NCBI GenBank assembly: GCA_001970855.1
Contig: LSSN01001562.1
Coordinates: 1-15,320, forward strand
DNA from: Smittium culicis
Taxonomy: Eukaryota > Kickxellomycota > Harpellomycetes > Harpellales > Legeriomycetaceae
Length of the DNA: 15,320 nucleotides
Direction of reading: 5' to 3'
This document shows positions 1 through 7,432 of the stretch, in pieces (the first letter of the stretch is position 1; every line of letters starts with the position of its first letter). The position numbers and the translations under genes were made by a program. The notes beneath the pieces are model-generated. The model was not told the origin of the DNA, ran no database searches, and worked only from the letters and a program-made list of their open reading frames with translations.

Positions 1-30
1 TTTTTTTTTTTGATTTGGCTAATTAAAACC

Positions 31-49
31 GTGCTCCAAACTTGGGCAC
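31..49 (-). other. Candidate 3' stem-loop of the LINE, next to poly(A)
   Basis: The minus strand reads GTGCCCAAGTTTGGAGCAC. The GTGC/GCAC and CCAA/TTGG arms pair, with one bulged A and a very tight turn. It lies about 20 nt upstream of the poly(A) tract. Some LINEs require a 3' hairpin for recognition by their reverse transcriptase, so the position is suggestive. The loop is short enough that the inner pairs would have to open. Confidence 0.35.
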
Positions 50-145
50 TTACAATTTAATCGCAATAGTTAAACTTTGTCTAAACAGACCAAACTTGTA
101 CCAAAATGTAGCTCTTGGCAAGGTCAACAAAGTTGAATTAATAAG
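50..145 (-). pseudogene. Possible C-terminal tail of the LINE reverse-transcriptase ORF
   Basis: A 31-codon open stretch ends at a TAA at 50-52 (minus strand), only about 40 nt before the poly(A). It encodes a piece including LLTLPRATFWYKFGLF. Its position just before a short 3' UTR is where the last codons of a LINE ORF would lie. It has no start codon, and I do not recognise the sequence from any family. It may be chance. Confidence 0.2.
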
Positions 146-238
146 TTAAAGTCGATAGACTACGCGTTCGATGGTTATAGTCAATTTTATTTAGTAAGGG
201 CGTAAAAAAAAGTGGTGAATAGTAGATAAGAAATAAAA

Positions 239-742
239 TTATATAGATTCTCTAATCCTATTGGCTCGCCCAAGAAAAACTTTTCTAAGAGAGAGAGAGA
301 GGCTCTTTGACAGCACTGTTTTTATTATTTTGCCAGGTGCATCCAGCGCACCGAGCTGAGCAGATTGATCCCAAACAGTATCGATTAGGTCAGCGCAAAG
401 CTCATTTAGGCCCATTTCTGTATCGGCTAGCACTGTAAATCGATTATGGCTGACAAAATTATTTTCAGACAATAATAACTTTTTCGCGTTAATTTTTGAT
501 TTTTTCGCCGGTACCTCGAGAGCGTCCAAATTCCACTGCGCTGCGATCAGCATGTGGTCGGAGAGGTCTAAAAACCGGTTCGCTGTGCACCAGTTTGGGC
601 GGCTGCTGAGCCCAGCATAGTATATGTGGTCGATCATTCGGCCCACAGTACTCTTATGTACCTCGACCCAGTCGAGTTGGTCACTTGTTTTCAGCTGAGA
701 AAATATGAGTTTTATCTCATGTATAAATAATTTTACAGTATA
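239..742 (-). pseudogene. LINE endonuclease (EEP/APE-like) C-terminal fragment plus linker
   Basis: The frame is open from a stop at 743-745 to a stop at 239-241. It codes for about 167 residues; the first in-frame GTG/ATG codons (near 646) have no special claim to be starts. The sequence carries two hallmarks of the C-terminal half of the endonuclease-exonuclease-phosphatase fold in LINE proteins: RMIDHIYY (635-640 region) and, about 20 residues later, LDLSDHML, whose SDH is the catalytic Ser-Asp-His triplet of the family. What follows (VPAKKSKINAKK, then a helical and partly charged stretch ending GRANRIRESI) fits the linker between endonuclease and reverse transcriptase. The N-terminal endonuclease motifs and the whole reverse transcriptase are missing, so it cannot be a working element. 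A (CT)n run near 289-301 encodes the SLSLSL segment. Confidence 0.65.
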
Positions 743-931
743 TTATCTTCGATTTATTTCTTTTTTCCGTATAAAAAAATTTTACGTTCTGAAAAAATAA
801 AAATAAAAATTCAAGAGAAAATTAGATCTGAAACATAAATAAAAGTTTTTTTGTGAGTAAATGACTGTGTATTGATAAAAAGAGATTTTAAATTTTAAAT
901 CTAAAAATAAATGGGTATATATAATAACTGT
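743..931. other. AT-rich spacer downstream of the ATP sulfurylase gene
   Basis: Very AT-rich sequence between the LINE remnant and the ATP sulfurylase stop codon. On the minus strand it would carry the 3' UTR: there is a TATATATA stretch at about 917-924 and an AATAAA-type hexamer (TTTATT on the plus strand) near 754. I looked here for the missing C-terminal domain of the sulfurylase and found no coding sequence in any minus-strand frame. Confidence 0.5.
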
Positions 932-2161
932 TTATGATGATTTTGATGCCTCTTGTCCTTCGCGTAGAACTTTAACGACATTTGCAAAAGAGAACCATTC
1001 GGGGATTTCTTGACCAGTGACGAGACGGTTTCTTAGTTCAGTTCCGCTGATGTTGAGTGTTTTTGTTCCAGGCTCTAGTTTGTCAAACTCTTCATAAATA
1101 TCTTGATCAGGCAAATAAGTTAGCATGGAGAATGGAACAATCTCGATTCCGAGTTCAGATTTATATTTGATTGCAAGCTCTTGAGCGTCATAAGGGCCAT
1201 AAAACAAGTTACCTTGTTTATCGGATCCAGGGCCAGCGTGATCACGTCCAACAATGATGTGGGTGGCACCATAGTTTCTCCTTATGATAGCATGCAATAC
1301 AGCCTCTTTTGGTCCGCCCATTCGCATAGCCAATGGTAAAAGTGATAAGAAAGCACTTTCCCTTGGGTTATAATGCTCCATAATCATTTTATAAACTTTA
1401 ACGCGAGTAACGTAATCGATATCACCAGGTTTTGTCATACCAACAACTGGGTGGACAAAAATATTTGCGTTGACTTTCTTTCCAGCTCTGACAGTTAGTT
1501 CCAAGTGAGCACGATGCATTGGGTTACGGGTTTGGAAAGCAACGACATTTCCAGGCATATTTTCCCTGAAATGTTTTCTAGTTTGGCTTGGTGTTAGTCT
1601 TAATTCAATAAAGTCAGAGTGGGAGATGGGATTAATTGCTTGAATTTCGCCTCCTAGGTTAACTTCACCAGTCTTTGTATATAAATATTTGACTGCAGGG
1701 TGTAAATCATCAGTGGTGTTGTATACTTTCTTGGCTTCGTTTATAAAGTCGATTTTGTAGATATCGCTTATAGTCAAAATTGCTAGGTCAGAATTATTCC
1801 TTGGGTCAACTAATACGACTCTGCTTTGTGGTTTCAAAGAATCGAATTGGTGTTCTTTGGAGTTTTCAGAGTTAAATTTTTCAGTGTAGATATCAAGGTA
1901 AATTGGGATTGGCCATAGAGTGTTATCCGGTAGTCTCATATTTTCGACAACTCCATCATACATTTCCTTAGTGAAAAATCCAGTTAAAGGCGAAAAACCA
2001 CCGTTCATAATAAGTTCCAAGTCACATAATTGTCTTTCGTTCAACAAAATTCTTGGTAGCGATTTAGCTTCTGCTTCTAATTGAGCTTTAATTCCTGCAT
2101 CCCTGGCAAGCAAGTCGTTCAATTTGTTTCCATAAGGAGAGATGATATCTGAGGCGGTCAT
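932..2161 (-). CDS. MET3: Sulfate adenylyltransferase (ATP sulfurylase), short form without C-terminal domain
   Basis: The enzyme (EC 2.7.7.4) joins sulfate and ATP to give adenosine 5'-phosphosulfate and pyrophosphate, the first step of sulfate assimilation, in the cytosol. The 409-residue single-exon frame is intact. The N-terminal PUA-like domain covers roughly residues 1-175 (GGFSPLTGF at 54-62). The catalytic domain has QTRNPMHRAH (210-219), the nucleotide/sulfate-binding motif with both histidines. It also has MRMGGPKEA (279-287), VGRDHAGPG (304-312) and ISGTELR (371-377). ATG at 2161 is preceded on its strand by AGAAA, giving a purine at -3. Yeast Met3 is 511 aa and filamentous-fungal enzymes about 573 aa; both continue into an APS-kinase-like domain used for hexamer formation (yeast) or PAPS feedback inhibition (filamentous fungi). 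Here the frame ends within about 12 residues of that domain boundary, so this domain is absent. Enzyme identity is near certain; the consequence of the missing domain is inference. Confidence 0.97.
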   Translation of the reverse strand: MTASDIISPYGNKLNDLLARDAGIKAQLEAEAKSLPRILLNERQLCDLELIMNGGFSPLTGFFTKEMYDGVVENMRLPDNTLWPIPIYLDIYTEKFNSENSKEHQFDSLKPQSRVVLVDPRNNSDLAILTISDIYKIDFINEAKKVYNTTDDLHPAVKYLYTKTGEVNLGGEIQAINPISHSDFIELRLTPSQTRKHFRENMPGNVVAFQTRNPMHRAHLELTVRAGKKVNANIFVHPVVGMTKPGDIDYVTRVKVYKMIMEHYNPRESAFLSLLPLAMRMGGPKEAVLHAIIRRNYGATHIIVGRDHAGPGSDKQGNLFYGPYDAQELAIKYKSELGIEIVPFSMLTYLPDQDIYEEFDKLEPGTKTLNISGTELRNRLVTGQEIPEWFSFANVVKVLREGQEASKSS

Positions 2162-2288
2162 TTTCTAAATAAATGCTATGTTAGAATATTTAAACAGTCT
2201 GTAACAAAAATCTTGTTAAAAAATAATACTTATTTGGCTATATGTTTTTTTTGTTTTAAAATAATTAAACTTGGGTAGATTTTGTATC

Positions 2289-2297
2289 TTTATATAT
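2289..2297 (-). promoter_or_regulatory. Candidate TATA element of the ATP sulfurylase gene
   Basis: On the minus strand this reads TATATAAAG, a good TATA-box match, about 130 nt upstream of the ATG. That spacing suits a fungal promoter with a moderate 5' UTR. In DNA this AT-rich such matches are common, so it is only a candidate. Confidence 0.3.
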
Positions 2298-3047
2298 GGA
2301 ATCGATTACTTTAAATCATCAACCACCATTATTTTATAAGATATGTGCCTAACATAATAGCTAGGCTATTGGTGCTTAATTTTTCTAAATCAAATAAATT
2401 CACAGACATCATAAAGTAAGACTGGAATTCAGAATTTGATAAAGGTAAGTTAATGGAGCACAGTATTAGACTCACAGAATTATTAGAAAGAGAGATAAAA
2501 TAGAGTAGCAACATTAGTAATGCATGGGTTTTTCATTCAATTTAACCAGCGCGTGTGCATTATTCATGAAATAGATTAAAGCCCTCGTATTATTGGAGGT
2601 ATGGGTGCCGCTGATTAATGTTCTAACTTAAGGCTACAAATACACAATTATGATGCAATTGTAAGAATTTTATACTAAATTTAATTCTCCATCAACCCTG
2701 ACTACAGAATTCGCTTGCTAATACTATATTTAATCTGCTCCAAAGTATATAAAACGTTCTAATCCCCGTATCCCTTACAACTTATCAATAGGCATTTTTC
2801 TGTCCGGCAATCCTATCTTTAATTGGATGGCTAGATTGTTCATTTCGTAGAATTACTGGCTAAGCTCTGATTTGCCAATACAGGAAATCTAACTTGATAC
2901 ATTTATCACGTAATCTAAACACTAAATAGCGGAATATTTTACTACTTTATGATATCCGAGTAAGAATGAGAGCATTAGAAAAATAGCCTTTTTTTGATTG
3001 AAGATTCATTTGCTAATAATATCCTGACTATAGCCTATGATCTAACC

Positions 3048-3495
3048 CTTTCATGAGCGGTAGATTATATTTGCCTCCCAAATATATCCAGCTGTGTTCA
3101 ATGAAACTATTTTAATTCCGAGACTTCAAGAAATATTAACTTGTAGAACACAAGCAAATAATAAATTTATTTATACATCATAAACAGAATCATAAAATTG
3201 AATTTTTTTTTGAAGAGCGTTGGACGGGAACGGGTTAACTGGTAAAGCATATTTCTTTAATATATTACAAGGATTTAATAAAATGTGCAAAACGAAAAGG
3301 TTAAAATTATATAGAAAAACTAACTTACCAGATTAACCTAGCTTGACGTGAATAGTTACAAACTTGGTTTATAAGCAAATATTCTTAAATGTACCTTAAT
3401 TTCTGTGATAATAATCTATTTGTTCAATCAAGGCTTGAGGCTTTATAAGAAAAAATTATGGAATATACTAAAACTTGGTATCGCGTTAATTTTTA
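3048..3495. repeat. Dispersed repeat, copy A
   Basis: This copy aligns by eye, with many substitutions and small indels, to copies B (near 4500-4720) and C (near 6742-7152), in the same orientation. The best-kept core is 3153-3240. It contains AGCAAATAAT, then CAGAATCATAAAATT, an A/T run, and GCGTTGGACGGGAACGGGTT. Flanking matches to copy C extend upstream to about 3048 (CCCTTTCATG) and downstream to about 3490 (TATCGCGTTAA). There is no coding capacity and I do not recognise the family. The ends are approximate. Confidence 0.55.
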
Positions 3496-3715
3496 AATCA
3501 CTTTGTTTTTTTTTCTGCTATATTATACCAAGTCAGATTAATACTATTAATAAGATTAGCTAATTTTATGGAACTCGCGTCTATTATTAATCTAGATTTG
3601 TATAATTGCTCATTCAAATGTGCTTGTAGTTAACTATACTTTAGATATGCCTCAATCTGATAATTCTTCTCACAATTAGTCTGACAATTTATAATTTCAG
3701 CAACGATATATGAGG

Positions 3716-3765
3716 CTCTTGTGGATATAGGAACTTTTTTTCCCTTGGAATTTTATTTTTTAAAA
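3716..3765. repeat. Short diverged repeat, partner at about 5214-5266
   Basis: AGGAAC, a T run, CCCTTGGAATTTTATTTTT here parallels AGGAGAAGCGGTTC, a T run, CCTTAGAAATTTTATTTA at 5227-5264. About 45-50 nt can be aligned with gaps. It lies outside the A/B/C repeat cores and may belong to the same longer element or to another one. Confidence 0.35.
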
Positions 3766-4175
3766 TCAATTAGGTATTATTATTGGATATACGTTTGATC
3801 CATTTGATATCTGTTCTAATTGAATTTATAAACCAAATAAATTTTGAAACAAAGGAAAGTTTTAAAAGAAAATGTTCCGGCCCCTCAAAAAAATATCCCA
3901 TATGCAAACTACTACAAAGTTGTAATATTTTGGGTATTTTTTAACTATTAATACGCCCAATAATTCAGTATTAGTAATTATAATCAGCTTATAAAGTATC
4001 CTTAAAATTAAAACTAAGAGTTTTCTCGATTTATGATTATATGGAGAAAATAATTAAACACAAATTTATGCGACGCAGATGATGTGTGTGAATTAAAGTT
4101 GTACACAAGTTAATAAAATTTCTACTCTTTTCTTTTCCTTTCTATTTTTTTCTTTTAAATATTTACTTCTGGAAA

Positions 4176-4186
4176 CCCCCCCCCCC
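4176..4186. repeat. Homopolymer run C11
   Basis: Eleven consecutive C bases sit in DNA that is otherwise almost free of G and C. Runs of C or G this long are rare in such a genome by composition alone. The length may be inexact because homopolymers are a common sequencing error. Confidence 0.9.
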
Positions 4187-4499
4187 ACGATGTTTTAAAG
4201 TCGATTTTAGCTGTATCGCTTTTCTTGGCTTCATTTATATCCAATAATTGCTTGAGAATATTTCTTAATCGTTACTATATATTATCCCTATCCCGTCAAC
4301 ACTTGATATAAATAAAATTATTAATTAGATAAAGATTTTAATAAATTTATTATTTGCTAGAACTCTGCAGTAAATTAATAAATGAATTAAACTAGGAATT
4401 ATATTATTAGTATACAATATGTTGGATAAATTTTGTAGAATAACAACAGTCTACTACCCATGAAAGAGTCAATTGGAACTCAGTTAAAATTAGATACAC

Positions 4500-4720
4500 C
4501 CTTTCGTCCATGTTTTTAAAACCTTTTCTGGGCAATAGGCTGTTTTAGGCCTTCCAAATTTATCAAATTAGATTCTATAATAAAATATAATTTCAGGACC
4601 AAATCATTTATTGGTTCATTGGATATCAGTAGCAAATAGTAAAATTTCTTATAAATAATAAACGAATCAATAAATTAATTCTTTTAGAGAGTGTTAAACG
4701 GGAAAGGGTTAAATAGAATA
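4500..4720. repeat. Dispersed repeat, copy B
   Basis: The core at 4631-4713 (AGCAAATAGT, then ACGAATCAATAAATT, then GTGTTAAACGGGAAAGGGTT) is close to copy A and shares ACGAATCAATAAATTCTTTT-like sequence with copy C. Upstream, ATTGGTTCATTGG through CAGTAGCAAAT matches copy C (ATTGGTTTATAATC through CAGTAGCAAAT). Similarity to the other copies fades soon after about 4720, so this copy is shorter or more diverged on that side. Confidence 0.55.
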
Positions 4721-5213
4721 TTATCATAAGCGTAATAATTTGACTAGTTTTTTAATTTATAGTATGAAATAGATAAAGCTATTTTCCATTTACGATAACT
4801 TAAAGGGTAAATTTTATATTATAATTTAACTATAAATGGAAAGGGTACAGAAAAAAGACTAATTTAAAAAGCTCTCCTTATCAAAAAACAAAAAAAATAA
4901 AAAAAAACGCACGTACAGAGTTAATCAATAAATCAAAACTATAATGGAGTTTTGAGTGAAAAGGCTTACAATTATTATTTAATGAATGCATTCATAAAAA
5001 AGTTAAAGCCGTCATCTTTATATTTCGAGATATAATAAATTTATCCAGTGTATGAGGCATCAAATTATTATACCGATTTAGTTTTGGATTTACTTTTTTT
5101 TTATACGGTAAAAAAAAAAACTATGATCGACGTATAGGGTTACCAGTTTATAATCTTAGCATTTAAAACAATGAAAAATTAAAATAGTATAAAGGTATGC
5201 ACGAGAAATATAT

Positions 5214-5266
5214 TTCTGTGATTCTTAGGAGAAGCGGTTCTTTTTTCCTTAGAAATTTTATTTATC
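5214..5266. repeat. Short diverged repeat, partner at about 3716-3765
   Basis: Second member of the pair, in the same orientation. The shared part is the AGGA-N-TTC/AAC block followed by a T run and CCTTRGAAATTTTATTT. No gene or other signal overlaps it. Confidence 0.35.
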
Positions 5267-5403
5267 TAGCGAGAGTTAGATAACGCTGTTGGCCGTGTCA
5301 GGCATACTATTTTAAAAGATTTTTTAATATGAATCGAAAGCAAGTTCAAAGGTTATGAGCGAAAAAAGTTCGACACATCTAAATAATTTCTAATATTAAT
5401 AAA

Positions 5404-5471
5404 ATATAGAGAAATAATACAATAAATTCACCAGTAAAAAAAAAAATATATATATATATATAGAGAAATAA
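5404..5471. repeat. Poly(A)/TA microsatellite between 14-bp direct repeats
   Basis: ATATAGAGAAATAA occurs at 5404-5417 and again at 5458-5471. Between them lie a short unique stretch, A11 (5436-5446) and an alternating TA run to about 5462 that overlaps the second repeat. It could be a duplicated microsatellite edge, or a tiny retroposed scrap with an A-rich tail between target-site duplications. The first is simpler. Confidence 0.6.
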
Positions 5472-6741
5472 AATGTGTTTTTCTAAAAACAGTTCAAGAT
5501 TTAGACTCGTCCTACAATAATTATAATACAATTGTGCTACTTTAAATTCTAGGATCTAAAATTCACAATTAAAATGTAAAATATTACACTTTGTATTTAT
5601 GCGCAAATGCATTTATATTAAGATAATGCAAATTATCGTATTTTTTATTATTTTGATTAAATAATACCCAACACTTTATAGATTATGGAAACAATATAGT
5701 AATATAATTACTAGTATCGCTCATGGGAAAATTCAACTAACGTTTCACAATAATTAAATAAATCGACCTAGAAATTGTCTTAAAGACTTGTAATGGTGAA
5801 AAATAAATATATTTAAGTAATCCATGTATAGGTAATACACTGTTAATATCATATTTTTGTGGGCCGAAAATAAAAAAAAATATCCATGTCGAACTTAATA
5901 AAATATAAACATCTGAGAAATCGACATTCTCAAGTACAATATTCCAAAACTTCCAGCAACCTCTATATAAAACATGGTTATGTTTCTTAACCTTGGTGGT
6001 TTTTATATTTACTTTCTACTTGAATTAAATCAATAATTGACAGAATAGCTAATATATTTTGACGTATTTAGTTATGTGGTAATCAATTTGCTTTATTATA
6101 TTAACTAATAAATGTGCAACCTTTGCGAAATTAATAAGCGGTTTTTAATCGATTTTTGCTATACATATCACTATAGTTTAAATTTATTTATCAATTTTCG
6201 CACATTTATTTGATCTAGACTATTTTGAGAAAATTAAAGTTTTTAAATGTTAATTACTAATCACATTATCCAAATTCTTTGAATATTATAAACCATCTAT
6301 ATATGATCTAAATGAATAAATAAATTATACTTGGTTGTGACCAGATTCTGCAGCATATACATTTTAATATTATTTTTATAAAGTTTATACGATAAGCTTT
6401 GTTCGTACATATCACAAAAAAATGAATTTGATAAGGGTACTATTTCCACATTAGAAGCAACGATATTTAGATTAAGCTTTTATAAATTTAAGGATAGAAA
6501 AGTCATAATTATGTATTTACAAATTAGAAAATCGCCCAAAATTAGTTGAATATTCGTTTCGCTGGCAGCTACTTTTTGACTTTTAGTAATGATATTTTTA
6601 CCTTCTAAAAATATCACATTTGCAGATACTAATAGCTTCAGCTTTCACAATACTCAAACTATAATTGAAATTTTTGATTCGTTAACTATTTTTACTTTAA
6701 TTTACTATTTTCTATTAAAATTCAAAAATCTTATTTATTGT

Positions 6742-7152
6742 CCCTTACATGGGAATTAGACTATTTTGATATACTAAATATAGCCAATTGTATACAGCTA
6801 AAATAATTAATTCTGAGGTTCATATAAATATTGGTTTATAATCAGCAGTAGCAAATAATATTTTATTTTTTAAATCATCCACGAATCAATAAATTCTTTT
6901 TTATTAACTAGCGTTGGGCAGGAAAGATTTATAGGCCTTCATAACCAATTCAAATTTAGCTAGTGGTTAGCTCGACTTTAATGAAAATAGTTGGCCTACA
7001 CCAATTGATACGAACGAATAATCATTTTTGGCTATAAAGATAGCGAATAGAAATTAGCTCTAATTGCTGTTAGCAAATAAGCGATCAGATATAAATATCT
7101 GTGCAAAAAAGGGCTTGATTTTTATCAACTAAGTATAAGGTGCGTTAACCAA
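6742..7152. repeat. Dispersed repeat, copy C
   Basis: The core at 6850-6932 carries AGCAAATAATATTTTA, ACGAATCAATAAATTC and GCGTTGGGCAGGAAAG. Outside the core it tracks copy A on both sides, from CCCTTACATGGG upstream to AAGGTGCGTTAA at the far end, with many mismatches. The three copies are in direct orientation and 1.4-2.2 kb apart. No terminal repeats or target-site duplications could be fixed by eye. Confidence 0.5.
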
Positions 7153-7432
7153 TTGGTATTAGCATTATGTTTACTTTTAAACGCAATATTTAGCTCTGTT
7201 TATAGTAAAGACATTCACTTTATAGCAATACTAATAGTTTTCAATTGCCAGTTTAATTCAAGATTATCTAAAGTCAAAACTTTTCTATATCGAAACTGTC
7301 AATAATACTGCAATACCGTATCACTTTTTATTATCATACTTGGTCAAAATCCAAAGGCGCAGCCTTCTTTTATTCTTCTCTATAACTACAATAATTTACT
7401 CGAAGCGTTGATTTATTCCACATCTATGTAAA

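Larger units (their letters stand above)
1..742 (-). mobile_element. Decayed, internally deleted LINE (non-LTR retrotransposon) remnant
   Basis: Read on the minus strand, this block runs from an open frame resembling the end of a LINE endonuclease domain, through mostly non-coding sequence, to an 11-nt poly(A) tract (T11 at 1-11 on the plus strand). A poly(A) end with a 5' truncation is what target-primed reverse transcription normally leaves. The reverse transcriptase domain that should follow the endonuclease is absent, so this is a deleted or rearranged copy. The block is clearly richer in G+C than the DNA next to it, and composition changes abruptly near 715-750, which I take as the 5' boundary. 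No target-site duplication can be checked because the poly(A) lies at the window edge. The alternative is a stand-alone endonuclease-like pseudogene beside an unrelated poly(T) tract. Confidence 0.6.
2162..7432. other. 5.3-kb gene-free, AT-rich intergenic region with decayed repeats
   Basis: No protein gene, tRNA or rRNA can be supported here on either strand. All frames are cut by frequent stops, and the only listed-length ORF (2329-2514, minus, about 61 codons) is low-complexity and unlike any family. The first part must hold the promoter of the minus-strand sulfurylase gene, and the last few hundred bases that of the plus-strand GCP3 gene. The middle is a patchwork of diverged repeat copies and simple sequence, listed separately. 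It looks like old transposable-element DNA worn down by A/T-biased mutation, which is inference. Confidence 0.7.

Noticed and set aside
2329..2514. 61-codon minus-strand frame rich in Leu, Ser and Asn
   Set aside because: Low-complexity product of AT-rich DNA, with no recognisable motif and no supporting splice structure.
3228..3250. GGGTTAACTGGTAAAGC resembles a tRNA D-arm or A box, which would suggest a tRNA or a SINE
   Set aside because: No B box (GGTTCGA type), anticodon arm or acceptor pairing follows within the needed distance, and copies B and C lose the resemblance.
4782..4842. Inverted repeat TTTCCATTTA ... TAAATGGAAA
   Set aside because: Only about 10 bp with a 40-nt spacer in biased sequence; expected by chance in several kilobases of AT-rich DNA.
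2162..7432. CRISPR array, rRNA or centromere-like tandem array
   Set aside because: The repeats are few, diverged and far apart, with no regular spacing and no rRNA signature sequence.
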